From the NCBI GenBank assembly GCA_020349885.1, contig CP070701.1:2181177-2230938 (forward strand): a stretch of 49,762 nucleotides of DNA. The letters are read 5' to 3'. Numbering within the stretch: position 1 is the stretch's first letter; each line of letters opens with the position of its first letter. This DNA is from Acidobacteriota bacterium (GTDB lineage Bacteria; Acidobacteriota; G020349885). Both the position numbers and the translations under genes were made by a program. The notes under the pieces were generated by a model, which saw only the letters and a program-made list of their open reading frames with translations, searched no databases and was not told the DNA's origin. Shown one piece after another: positions 24,187 to 32,361 of the stretch.

Positions 24187-26622
24187 ATGAACACCCTTGA
24201 CCGGTATCTCTTCAAGGAAATCCTGGGGCCGACCTGCCTGGGGTTCGCCATTTATACGCTGGCGATGCTTCTGAATCAGTTTCCGAGGCTCGCGGAAATC
24301 GCCGCGAAGCGCGGAGTCTCGCTTTGGGTCATCGCAAAGATGCTTTTGTCGAGCCTTCCGAGCATCGCTGTGCTCACGGTGCCGATGGCGTTTCTGGTCG
24401 GCCTCCTCATTGCCTTCAGTCGGATGTCGGCCGATTCGGAAATTACCGCGCTGCGGGCAAGCGGTGTAAGCTACGCTCGGATCTTCCGGCCGGCGTGGAA
24501 GCTCGGCGTCCTGTTTGCCCTCGTGACGCTCGTGATGACCTTGTTCGGCATGCCGTGGGGCAATTCCGCGCTCATCAACCTGCGCCTGAAGGTCTTTTCG
24601 ACCAACGTGGCCAAGGCCGTGGAGCCGCGCATCTTTTTCGAGGGCATTCCCCGTTTCCTCCTCTACTTCGACCATTCCGAGCCGCGTGATCCCTACGTAC
24701 GCCGCGTCTTCATCAGCCAGGAAACGCCCGGCCAACCCATGCAGCAGTCCGTGACGTTTGCCGAGCAGGCCCGCCTTTCGGTGGACGAAGAGAACACGCT
24801 TGTCGTTCACCTTGAAGAAAGCGAGACACATATCGTGGATCCCAGACAGCCGGACATCTATGAAAAAAGCGAGCAAGGGTCGCAGAACCTGAAGCCGCCA
24901 GAGGCGTCGTCTCGTGGTTTCATGCAGCAGCGCACGAAGGGACTGCGCGAGCAGACGCTCGGCGAGCTCTCTTCCACGCTTAAGAACTACAGGGCGACGG
25001 CGGACCCGAAGGCCCGCTTGCGGCAGGTCAATTCCGTATGGGTTGAGATCCACAAAAAATTCGCCATCCCCGTGGCATGCCTAGTGTTCGCGCTTCTCGG
25101 GATTCCCCTGGGCATCTCCAACGCGCGCGGCGGGAAAGTTTCGGGCTTCGTCATAAGCATCGGCGTGTTCATCGCGTACTGGATTTTTCTGTGGGGCGGC
25201 GAGCGCCTTTCCGACGAAGGCAGGCTTTCTCCGGTATGGGCCATGTGGTCGGCCAACCTGGTGTTTGCGGCGTGGGGCGCTCTTTTGTTTTGGAAGCGCA
25301 GCCGGAACGTGGACTGGGGAATATGGCGGCGGCTGCGCAAGCTCGCGCACGACCACATGCACGCTACGTTCGTTGTGGTCATCGCCCTGGGCATCGGCGC
25401 GTTCCTCGTGTACGGGATTCTTTCCGGAAACGGTGAAACCCCCTCGGACAAAGGCGGGCTTCCGCCGGTATGGACCATGTGGCTGGCTTTTCTCGCGCTT
25501 GCCGTGTTGGGCGTTTTTCTTCTTGGGCGGCACTACCTGAATCTTTTGGACCTCTATGCCTTGGGGCTTTTTGCCGGGTTCTTCGCGCTCGTTATGTTCT
25601 CCTTTCTTGCGTTGTTTTTGATTATCGAGGCCGTTCAGCTCGTTGATGATCTGGTCAAGCACGGCGTGTCCAGCCATGTATTCGCGAATTACCTGCTTTT
25701 TACGATCCCGCGCTTTGTCTCGTGGGCGCTGCCTCTGTCGGCCCTCGTCACGGCCATGCTCGCGGTAAGCTTCATGGTGCGAAACAACGAGGTCATCGCC
25801 GTGCACGCCGCGGGCGTGAGCGCTCTGCGCATGGCCGTTCCGCTGCTTCTGATATGCTCCGCCCTCTCGCTCGGGCTATTCACCCTGCAGGATTTCGTCC
25901 TCCCCACAACGAACCGGCGCGCCGAGCAGCTCAAGGACACCATCCGCGGCCGCTCTCCGCGCACCTACGCCAGGCCCAGCCGCCAGTGGATTTTCGGCGA
26001 GGGTTACCGCCTTTACAATTTCAGCATCCTAAATCCCGTTTCCGGCCGCATGCATGGCGTTCACGTGTTTACGCTCAACCCGATGACCTTCTCCGTGCGC
26101 GAGCGCGTGTTCGCGCGCACGGCCGTGTGGCAGGAAGAGAAGGAGTCCTGGCGCTTCGAGCGCGGCTGGGTGCGGCGCTTCCGCAACGAAGAAGAGGAGT
26201 TTGAGCCGTTCGACGTGCGCGAGTTCCCCTTCTCCGAATCCCCGGCCTATTTCGAGCCGGAGCGCTGGAAATCGCCCGACGTGATGAATTTCGTGGAGCT
26301 TCGGCGACACATCAAGGACTCCCGCCAGGCCGGCTACCAGGTGCGTTCCCTCGTCGTGAACCTGCACAAGAAATTTTCGTTTTCGCTCGTACCCTTCCTT
26401 TTGGCCATGCTGGGAATCCCCGTGGCGCTTCGTTTGGGACGGCACGGGGCGCTTTTCGGGCTCGGCCTGAGCATCGCTCTGGCCGTGCTTTACTATATCG
26501 CGTTCGTCTTCTTTAACACGATGGGTCTCCTGGGTACCCTTCCCCCCGCGCTTGCGGCATGGGCGGCCGATATCCTTTTCAGCATCGCCGGTCTCTACGC
26601 GTTCTGGCTCGCGCCGACGTAA
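24187..26622 (+). CDS. LptF-LptG fused LPS-export permease
   Basis: Inner-membrane permease that, with LptB, extracts LPS towards the Lpt bridge. Two YjgP/YjgQ units are joined in one 811-aa chain. The LptF part (about 1-375) has MNTLDRYLFKEILGP, DSEITALRASGVSY and a closing helix pair. The LptG part (from about 453) has HYLNLLDLYALGLFAGFF, NNEVIAVHAAGVSALRM and the final pair ending in LAPT. Periplasmic jellyroll segments lie in each half. Between them an extra helix pair (about 395-450) copies the LptF closing pair; LSPVWAMW and LPPVWTMW mark the duplicates, 78 residues apart. An even number of added helices keeps topology. Single-chain LptFG occurs in some phyla. Confidence 0.93.
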   Translation: MNTLDRYLFKEILGPTCLGFAIYTLAMLLNQFPRLAEIAAKRGVSLWVIAKMLLSSLPSIAVLTVPMAFLVGLLIAFSRMSADSEITALRASGVSYARIFRPAWKLGVLFALVTLVMTLFGMPWGNSALINLRLKVFSTNVAKAVEPRIFFEGIPRFLLYFDHSEPRDPYVRRVFISQETPGQPMQQSVTFAEQARLSVDEENTLVVHLEESETHIVDPRQPDIYEKSEQGSQNLKPPEASSRGFMQQRTKGLREQTLGELSSTLKNYRATADPKARLRQVNSVWVEIHKKFAIPVACLVFALLGIPLGISNARGGKVSGFVISIGVFIAYWIFLWGGERLSDEGRLSPVWAMWSANLVFAAWGALLFWKRSRNVDWGIWRRLRKLAHDHMHATFVVVIALGIGAFLVYGILSGNGETPSDKGGLPPVWTMWLAFLALAVLGVFLLGRHYLNLLDLYALGLFAGFFALVMFSFLALFLIIEAVQLVDDLVKHGVSSHVFANYLLFTIPRFVSWALPLSALVTAMLAVSFMVRNNEVIAVHAAGVSALRMAVPLLLICSALSLGLFTLQDFVLPTTNRRAEQLKDTIRGRSPRTYARPSRQWIFGEGYRLYNFSILNPVSGRMHGVHVFTLNPMTFSVRERVFARTAVWQEEKESWRFERGWVRRFRNEEEEFEPFDVREFPFSESPAYFEPERWKSPDVMNFVELRRHIKDSRQAGYQVRSLVVNLHKKFSFSLVPFLLAMLGIPVALRLGRHGALFGLGLSIALAVLYYIAFVFFNTMGLLGTLPPALAAWAADILFSIAGLYAFWLAPT

Positions 26623-26765
26623 GGACGCGGAGACCACGTCCCGACAAAAAGAAAATCCTGTCGCGAGAAATCAATTCATCATGGCGCGCGGGCGGATCGC
26701 CGAGAGTCGCGCCATGGTATTTTCAGGCTCGAACTTGCGTTTAACCGCGAACGGCGCCCGTATAA

Positions 26766-27170
26766 TCAAGCCTCCCATGAGACCGCAACGGCGTCGGGGT
26801 CCTCTTCGTGAAAAGGCTCGCTGGAATAGATGAGCAAAAGAAGCGTCTCGGCGCCGGTGTTGCGGAAACGGTGGGCAACGCCGGGAGGAATTTTTACAGC
26901 GCGAAGGGACGCCTCATCGAGCGCAAGCGTTTCCTTCAGACCGGTTTCCGGGTCGAGCAGGTCGAGCGCGCACGCCCCGCGCAGGACACAGAACCACTCG
27001 GTTTTGCGCGCGTGGTAATGACTGCCCTTCGCCTGCCCAGGAAGAGCGCAGGTCACGTAGATCTGGCCGAATGTGGCGTCCGGCGCGAGATGCTCGCGGC
27101 GGAGGATTTCCGCGAGCCAGCCGCGCTCATCCTCATGCTTACGGAGCGTCCGGATTTCCACGCCGTTCAT
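26766..27170 (-). CDS. RmlC-like cupin, sugar 3,5-epimerase/isomerase type
   Basis: A small cupin of 134 aa. EDERGWLAEILRRE and FGQIYVTCALPGQAKGSHYH give motif 1 (HYHARKTEWFCVLRG), and IPPGVAHRFRNTG gives motif 2. This pattern belongs to short dTDP-4-dehydrorhamnose 3,5-epimerase-like or FdtA/WxcM-like sugar isomerases used in polysaccharide building, acting on nucleotide sugars in the cytoplasm. No other sugar gene adjoins it; a DegT-type aminotransferase, the usual partner of FdtA-like cupins, lies 14 kb away. A 15-base palindrome (27186-27200, TGAGCGA-A-TCGCTCA) separates it from the phosphoesterase gene upstream. The exact substrate is unknown. Confidence 0.75.
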   Translation of the reverse strand: MNGVEIRTLRKHEDERGWLAEILRREHLAPDATFGQIYVTCALPGQAKGSHYHARKTEWFCVLRGACALDLLDPETGLKETLALDEASLRAVKIPPGVAHRFRNTGAETLLLLIYSSEPFHEEDPDAVAVSWEA

Positions 27171-27215
27171 GGCTCGCTGACTCTTTGAGCGAATCGCTCA
27201 GGCGGTGGTCATTCG

Positions 27216-27962
27216 TCAAAGGCCGTAACTCAGGCGTTCGGCCATCGCGGGAGGGAGGCCCGCCTCAAGGATGCGGCGCTGGGCCTCCGCGATGTCGTAG
27301 GCGATGCGAAAGAACATGATCTCCCGCTTCTCCGGGTCGTAGAGAGCGTAGGCCGCCTTGGGGTTCTGGTCGCGCGGCTGGCCCACGGAGCCGGGATTGA
27401 TAAGATAGCGGTTTTCTCGTTCGAATTGAAAGGTCGAGGAATCGCCGCGGGGCATGCGAACCTCGGCCGTACGGCCGTTGAGGCGGACGACCAGCGAAAT
27501 GTGCGTATGGCCGAAGAAGCAGATTTTCCCTCTCTGCGCGGCAAAGGCTTCGCTTATGCTTTCCTGCGTGAGAAGGTAGGCGTCCTCGTCGGCCGGCGAG
27601 CCATGGGCGAGCTCGATTTCCTCGCTCAGCATGAGCGGCCCCTTCGGCAAGGAACGCAAAAAGGCAAGATTTTTCGCGCTCAGGTGTTCGCGCGTCCAGA
27701 GCGCCGCCTCGCGGGCGTCGCCTTGAAATTCCTGGCCGTCGCCCTCGACCCCGCTCGCCACGCGGTCGTGGTTTCCGCGAATGAAGGTCGTCTCGCAGCC
27801 CAAATTGCGAAGGCGCTCAATCGTTTCGTTCGGATCCGAGGCGTAGCCTACGAGGTCCCCCAGGACGATGGCCCGGTCGTAGCCGTGCTCTCCCGCCGCG
27901 GCAAGCACTTTCTCCAACGCGGGAATGTTCGAGTGAACGTCGCTCAGAAGGAGATAGCGCAT
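27216..27962 (-). CDS. Calcineurin-like metallophosphoesterase
   Basis: A dinuclear-metal phosphoesterase of the YfcE/MJ0936 type. The metal motifs appear in order: LLLSDVHSNIPALE (D-x-H), VLGDLVGYASDPNET (GD), FIRGNHDRV (GNHD), then HGSPADEDAYLL, CFFGHTHIS (GHTH) and LINPGSVGQPRD. It probably hydrolyses cyclic or simple phosphodiesters in the cytoplasm; the natural substrate is often unknown in this family. Length 248 aa is normal. It starts within a 115-bp gap after the ispH end, with no good ribosome-binding site seen, and the cupin follows after 45 bases. Confidence 0.9.
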   Translation of the reverse strand: MRYLLLSDVHSNIPALEKVLAAAGEHGYDRAIVLGDLVGYASDPNETIERLRNLGCETTFIRGNHDRVASGVEGDGQEFQGDAREAALWTREHLSAKNLAFLRSLPKGPLMLSEEIELAHGSPADEDAYLLTQESISEAFAAQRGKICFFGHTHISLVVRLNGRTAEVRMPRGDSSTFQFERENRYLINPGSVGQPRDQNPKAAYALYDPEKREIMFFRIAYDIAEAQRRILEAGLPPAMAERLSYGL

Positions 27963-28079
27963 TTTGGCCAGGCCAGCCGATTTATCTTTGAAGCCATGAT
28001 GAAGTCGTTCTCGTAGAGGCCGTTAATTTTGTGCGTATACAGGGCGAGGCCCGCTTCAGACATCGAGCGTCCCGTTTCG

Positions 28080-28961
28080 TCAGGTGCGGGTCGCAGCTTG
28101 GAGCTTCGGCTCGCGACGCTCGGCGTAGGCCCTCAGCCAATCCACGACCTCTTGAATGGAGAAATTCGGTGTTGAAGCACCGGCCGTGATGCCCACGTGT
28201 TTGATGCCCTGAAACCATTCTTCCTTCAACTCACGAGCCTCAGTGACCAGGTGGGTGCGGGGCTGGTGCTCGGCGCAAATTTGGGCAAGACGTTTCGTGT
28301 TGCCGCTTAGTTTGCTGCCAATGACCACCATGGTTTCCACGCGTTTCGAAAGCTCATGCGCCGCTTCCTGGAGACGGGCCGTGGCGTCGCAAATCGTGTT
28401 GTGCACCTTGAGCTCGTGCGTGATCGGGATGAGCTTGTTGATGAGTTCGGCGAGCTTTTCGTAGCGTTGCGTCGTCTGCACCACGATTCCCACGCGGCTC
28501 CAGTACGGCTTGTCGGGAAGCTCGCTCGCCTGGCTTACCACGAGTGCCCTGCCGCCTGCGTGGCCCTGGATGCCGATGATTTCGGGATGCTTGGGCTCGC
28601 CGAGCAGGATCAGCTGGTAGCCGTCCTCGACCAGCTTCTTGGCGAGCTCCTGGGCGCGCGTCACGTAAGGGCAGGTCGCGTCCATTACGTTGTTGTCCTG
28701 ATCGCCGGCCTGCCTGTAGAGTTCGGGCGGGATCCCATGCGCGCGGATGACCACCGTGGCCTCGTGCACATCCTTCATGTCCTTGAGCACGTTGACGTTT
28801 TTTTCCTTTTCGAGCTTCTCGAGCACGAGCTCGTTGTGAATGATGGGCCCCAGCGTATAGACTGTCTTGCCACCCGAGTCGTCGGTCGCCTTTTCCACCA
28901 TTCGAACCGCGCGCTCAACCCCGAAACAGTAGCCGGCCGTCTCCGCGATTTCAATAATCAT
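28080..28961 (-). CDS. ispH: 4-hydroxy-3-methylbut-2-enyl diphosphate reductase
   Basis: Last enzyme of the MEP isoprenoid pathway: a [4Fe-4S] reductase that makes IPP and DMAPP. The three cluster cysteines are present: Cys12 (ETAGYCFGVERAV), one in MDATCPYVTRAQELAKK and one in NTICDATARLQEAA. Substrate motifs IRAHGIPPELY, TQTTQRYEKL-like and GSKLSGNTKRL are also seen. Length 293 aa is normal. GGGGGAA lies about 10 bases before ATG, and a strong promoter sits upstream. It is separated from korB, so it has its own transcript. Confidence 0.96.
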   Translation of the reverse strand: MIIEIAETAGYCFGVERAVRMVEKATDDSGGKTVYTLGPIIHNELVLEKLEKEKNVNVLKDMKDVHEATVVIRAHGIPPELYRQAGDQDNNVMDATCPYVTRAQELAKKLVEDGYQLILLGEPKHPEIIGIQGHAGGRALVVSQASELPDKPYWSRVGIVVQTTQRYEKLAELINKLIPITHELKVHNTICDATARLQEAAHELSKRVETMVVIGSKLSGNTKRLAQICAEHQPRTHLVTEARELKEEWFQGIKHVGITAGASTPNFSIQEVVDWLRAYAERREPKLQAATRT

Positions 28962-29008
28962 CGTGCTTCGATTCCCCCCTGTTTACGAAGTAACAGCGAA
29001 ATTATAAT

Positions 29009-29037
29009 ATTTTACAGCTTTTTTCCATGGCTGTCAA
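29009..29037 (-). promoter_or_regulatory. ispH promoter
   Basis: On the minus strand a perfect TTGACA (29037-29032), a 17-bp spacer and TAAAAT (29014-29009), followed by a second TATAAT at 29006-29001. The leader is about 40 nt and has a ribosome-binding site. Confidence 0.75.
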
Positions 29038-29092
29038 ACAGGCGATAGGGGATGAATTGGTCAAGCCTGAACGGGGAGCACTTCACGCGCAA

Positions 29093-29125
29093 TCTCCGAC
29101 CCCTGACGCCTGAAGCAGGCGAATG
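29093..29125. repeat. Degenerate intergenic repeat, copy 5
   Basis: ctccgacccctgacgcctgaagcaggcg, downstream of korB, shares the gacccctg unit and includes a small perfect hairpin CGCCTG-AAG-CAGGCG-type stem. No T tract follows it. Confidence 0.4.
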
Positions 29126-29162
29126 TGCCCCACCCTGTTCCCCTGCCCTGTCGCTTTTCCCC

Positions 29163-30200
29163 CTAGCGGAAGCCCTCCATAATCTCTTCCAGCGTTTCCT
29201 TGGGAAGGCGCAATTCCTCCTGCGAGAGCTGGGCAAGGGGTTTGTCGACGAGGGCCAGCGTTTGATCGAATCCGGTCGTGTCGGGGTTGACGTACAGAAG
29301 CCCCGTCAGGATTTGCTTCTTTGCTGCGGCCTCGCGCAAGACTCGGAGGGCGCCGATACGGTCGGTCGGGTCGTACTCCTTTTCGAGTTTTTTCAGGACG
29401 ATATAGGAGCCGTCGGGGAGCTTGACTTCGAGCGTCTCGCCCTCGGGGTGCTCCACCTCCCGCGGCTCGTAAGACGGGATGAACTCGACCGCGTCAAGCG
29501 GCCATGCATGCTCCTTCACGTATTTGTAACTCTTGGTGGAACCTTCGTGATTGTTGTATGTGACGCAGGGGCTGATGACGTCAAGCAGCGCAAATCCGCG
29601 GTGATTGATGGCGGCCTTTAGGAGCGGCACCAAATGCTTGGGGTCGCCCGAATATGAGCGAGCCACAAAGTCACAACCCAACTCAAGGGCAAGGCCACAG
29701 CAGTCAATAGGCTTTTGTTTATTAACCTCGCCCGTTCTTAATGTCACTCCCACATCGGCCGTAGCTGAGAACTGTCCCTTTGTGAGGCCGTAAACCCCGT
29801 TATTAGCGATGATGTAGACCATACGAACATTGCGGCGGACGGTATGGACGAACTGGCCGGTGCCGATGTTCACCGTGTCACCGTCGCCGCTTACACCGAT
29901 CACATAGAGCTCGCGGTTTGTGACAGCCGCCCCTGTCGCAACACTCGGCATGCGGCCATGCAGTCCATTAAACCCATGTCCGCTGTCGATAAGGTAGGTA
30001 ATCGCCTTCGACGAGCAGCCGATACCGCTCATCTTGGCTACCATGTAGGGACTGATCCCGAGCTCGTAGTAAGCCGTAATGATGTGGGCGGTGATGGAAT
30101 TGTGACCACACCCCTGGCAAAGCGTCGTGGGAAGGCCGGCATATGCATTTTTGGGAAATCCCGAGCGGTTAACCTTAACAGCGCGTGCTGGCGTCGCCAT
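29163..30200 (-). CDS. korB: 2-oxoacid:ferredoxin oxidoreductase, beta subunit
   Basis: Thiamine-diphosphate-binding subunit of a two-subunit 2-oxoglutarate (or pyruvate) ferredoxin oxidoreductase. The cluster motif LCQGCGHNS (Cys-x-x-Cys) is near residue 28. MSGIGCSSKA and the TPP motif VSGDGDTVNIG follow, then NNGVYGLTKGQFSAT. SPCVTYNNHEGS, typical of KorB-like proteins, supplies a further Cys. Length 345 aa is normal. It starts 2 bases after the korA stop in one operon. No separate ferredoxin-domain subunit exists here, as in the KorAB enzymes of Halobacteria, Actinobacteria and related groups. Confidence 0.94.
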   Translation of the reverse strand: MATPARAVKVNRSGFPKNAYAGLPTTLCQGCGHNSITAHIITAYYELGISPYMVAKMSGIGCSSKAITYLIDSGHGFNGLHGRMPSVATGAAVTNRELYVIGVSGDGDTVNIGTGQFVHTVRRNVRMVYIIANNGVYGLTKGQFSATADVGVTLRTGEVNKQKPIDCCGLALELGCDFVARSYSGDPKHLVPLLKAAINHRGFALLDVISPCVTYNNHEGSTKSYKYVKEHAWPLDAVEFIPSYEPREVEHPEGETLEVKLPDGSYIVLKKLEKEYDPTDRIGALRVLREAAAKKQILTGLLYVNPDTTGFDQTLALVDKPLAQLSQEELRLPKETLEEIMEGFR

Positions 30201-30202
30201 GG

Positions 30203-32005
30203 TTAGGCCTCCTTTTCCATCTTCAGGTAGGTTTCTGTAACGAAGGCAGCATCTATGGGAAAGCTGTTATAGTGCGGCATGGAGCGAACGCGTGGAGCGA
30301 GGTCCGGGAAGTTTATCTGCAGAATCTGCGCCATTTGGCCGTCGCGGTTCTGCTCCACCACATAGACCCGTTTGTGTTTCCCGACGAACTCCCGCACCTT
30401 TTCGTTGAGCGGAAGCGCCTTGAGCCGTAGATAGCCCGGCTCCTCTCCCCGGGCCCGCAACTGGTCGAGGCATTCCACGACGGCGCAGTGGGTGGTGCCG
30501 TAAGCTAAGAACGCCGTGCCGTTTTTCCCTTCGGCCACCGTATCTGGCTGCGGCACCCGATCGGCCGCCGTGCGATACTTCTTTTTGAGACGGTCCATCA
30601 CGCGCACAAACACCTCAGGCTTCTCCGAGTACTTGGCGTTTTCGTCGTGGCCGGTTCCTCGCAAAAAGTATGACGCAAGCGGGTGATCGGTGCCGGGAAG
30701 CGTTCGGTAGGGGACGCCGTCGCCGTCAACGTCCTTGTAGCGTGAAAATTGCTTAAGCTCGTCCAGTTTCTTCGCATCCAGCACCTTGCCACGACGGAAT
30801 GGTTCCGTCGAATATGGAAAGGAATCAGCCATCCAGTAGTTCATCCCGAGGTCGAGGTCGGTCATAACAAACACAGGTGCTTGGAACTCCTCGGCGAGAT
30901 TGAAGGCCTCCTGCGTGAACGTGAAACACTCGTTGGCGGACGAGGGGAGCAACATAATGTGCTCCGTGTCGCCATGCGATATGTAGGCCGCTAGAAGAAT
31001 ATCGCCCTGCTGGGTGCGTGTCGGGAGCCCCGTGCTGGGTCCCACCCGCTGGACGTCGATAACCACGACGGGAACTTCGGTGTAGTAGGCAAGACCCAGG
31101 AACTCGCACATGAGCGATAAGCCGGGGCCCGAGGTGGCCGTTCCGGAACGCACGCCCGCCCAGCCCCCACCGATGGCCATACCCACCGCCGCAAGCTCGT
31201 CCTCGGTTTGGGTCACGGCGAATCTGAATTTGCCGTCTTCCGTCCTGCGGTATTTCTCCGCGTAGCGGGTAAGAACTTCTCCAACTTCGGAGGCCGGCGT
31301 AATCGGATACCATGGGAAGAAGGCACATCCACCGAACAGGCATCCCAGCGCCACCGATGTGTTGCCATCGATAAGTATCTTCCCTTTCGCTTCACTCATC
31401 GGCTCGAGGCGGTACGGAAAGTCGCCTTTAAAACTCTCCCCGGCATATTCCATCCCCCTGCGGGCGGCCACCAAGTTCAAGTCGATTGCTTTGCTCTTGC
31501 CCTTGAACTGCCCGCGGATGGCAGCTTCAAGGGCGTCCCATTCCAAGCCTATCAGCTGAGCTACTACACCCACATAAATTATGTTTACGACGTACTTCCT
31601 GAGGGCAGGGGTATCGCAGACTTCCACCCCGAGTTTGTCAAAGGAACAGGGATAGTATTGCAGGTCAGGCCGTGCCTTTTCGTCCACCGCCATGGAGTCG
31701 TTGTAGATGACTATCTTACCCTTGGGGACCCTGGCAATATCTTCCGTCGCAGTCTCGGGATTCATCGCAATCAAAATGTCGGCGTCATTGCGACGGGCAA
31801 CGTAGCCGTCTTTGCTTGCGCGCACGTTGAACCAGGTAGGCAATTTCTGAATATTGGAAGGAAAAATATTCTTCCCGCTTGCGGGGATACCCATGTTGAG
31901 TATGGCCCGGTAAAGGACGTTGTTCGAGGACTGGCTGCCGGTGCCATTAACAGTTGCTATCTCAATGTTGACGTCGTTTACGAGAGGGGCGTTTTTGGAG
32001 GGCAT
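30203..32005 (-). CDS. korA: 2-oxoacid:ferredoxin oxidoreductase, fused gamma-alpha subunit
   Basis: The gamma domain (about 1-190: IEIATVNGTGSQSSNNVLYR; ADILIAMNPETATEDIARVP) is fused to the alpha domain (about 205-600: GNTSVALGCLFGGCAFFPWYPITPASE region; ATSGPGLSLMCEFLGLAYY; QRVGPSTGLPTRTQQGDIL). With KorB it makes the CoA-dependent, ferredoxin-reducing oxidoreductase that usually takes 2-oxoglutarate, linking the TCA cycle to low-potential electrons. Length 600 aa matches this architecture. A canonical promoter and a 128-nt leader with a large hairpin lie upstream. No convincing Shine-Dalgarno sequence is visible before ATG 32005. Pyruvate as substrate cannot be excluded. Confidence 0.93.
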   Translation of the reverse strand: MPSKNAPLVNDVNIEIATVNGTGSQSSNNVLYRAILNMGIPASGKNIFPSNIQKLPTWFNVRASKDGYVARRNDADILIAMNPETATEDIARVPKGKIVIYNDSMAVDEKARPDLQYYPCSFDKLGVEVCDTPALRKYVVNIIYVGVVAQLIGLEWDALEAAIRGQFKGKSKAIDLNLVAARRGMEYAGESFKGDFPYRLEPMSEAKGKILIDGNTSVALGCLFGGCAFFPWYPITPASEVGEVLTRYAEKYRRTEDGKFRFAVTQTEDELAAVGMAIGGGWAGVRSGTATSGPGLSLMCEFLGLAYYTEVPVVVIDVQRVGPSTGLPTRTQQGDILLAAYISHGDTEHIMLLPSSANECFTFTQEAFNLAEEFQAPVFVMTDLDLGMNYWMADSFPYSTEPFRRGKVLDAKKLDELKQFSRYKDVDGDGVPYRTLPGTDHPLASYFLRGTGHDENAKYSEKPEVFVRVMDRLKKKYRTAADRVPQPDTVAEGKNGTAFLAYGTTHCAVVECLDQLRARGEEPGYLRLKALPLNEKVREFVGKHKRVYVVEQNRDGQMAQILQINFPDLAPRVRSMPHYNSFPIDAAFVTETYLKMEKEA

Positions 32006-32026
32006 ACGCTACTGACCTATGGGAAG

Positions 32027-32090
32027 GAAAAAAGCGAATCGCTGGGGGCTCCGGTAGGGTCGTCGGTTGCGCCTTTTGGTTCCGATTCGC
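32027..32090 (-). promoter_or_regulatory. korA leader hairpin with T run, possible attenuator
   Basis: On the minus strand AGCGAATCG (32090-32082) and CGATTCGCT (32040-32032) form a perfect 9-bp stem around 41 bases, ending in six T residues about 20 bases before the korA start. It lies downstream of the korA promoter, so it would be transcribed. It resembles an intrinsic terminator with a structured loop. I could not match it to a known riboswitch. Confidence 0.55.
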
Positions 32091-32139
32091 TTGGCTCTAA
32101 CACTTCAGGCTTCTTCTATTTTTTCACACTATACATGGG

Positions 32140-32168
32140 ATTCTATCATTGATTCTCTGGCCTGTCAA
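32140..32168 (-). promoter_or_regulatory. korAB promoter
   Basis: On the minus strand a perfect TTGACA (32168-32163), a 17-bp spacer and TAGAAT (32145-32140). One of the best sigma-70 type promoters in the window. Confidence 0.8.
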
Positions 32169-32193
32169 ATAAGGCCTTCTTCAGGAGAAAGCC
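32168..32193 (-). terminator. Weak terminator candidate after the deaminase gene
   Basis: On the minus strand GGCTTTCT, loop cctga, AGAAGGCC (8 bp with one G-T) then TTATTTG. The T tract is interrupted and overlaps the korA -35 box. Confidence 0.35.
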
Positions 32194-32361
32194 TGCCCTT
32201 TGTTGCCTTCTATTATAGCACATCTGCCGCGAGACGCAAGGGGGAACCAAAGTGCGACTCTTGCCGCTTGCACGGACCGGGGGTCAGCTGCAGCGAGCCG
32301 CAAGCTACGGCTTCGGCGGCCTCGCGGGGTAGGAAATTTCGATTGCCACTACAACGCGCCC

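Larger units (their letters stand above)
32006..32361. other. Intergenic region between korA and the deaminase gene
   Basis: On the minus strand it holds, in order of transcription, the end of the deaminase transcript, a modest hairpin (32193-32173), the korA promoter (32168-32140) and the korA leader with its hairpin (32090-32032) and T run. The remainder (32194-32361) shows no coding potential that I trust. Confidence 0.6.

Noticed and set aside
26761-26833. TATAAT at 26761-26766 followed by ATG and an 18-codon frame
   Set aside because: The frame lies opposite the end of the cupin gene, is very short and Arg-rich. No plus-strand gene follows, so I do not call a promoter, although an antisense RNA cannot be excluded.
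27186-27200. TGAGCGA-A-TCGCTCA hairpin as a terminator of the phosphoesterase gene
   Set aside because: No T run follows it on the minus strand; noted only as a palindrome.
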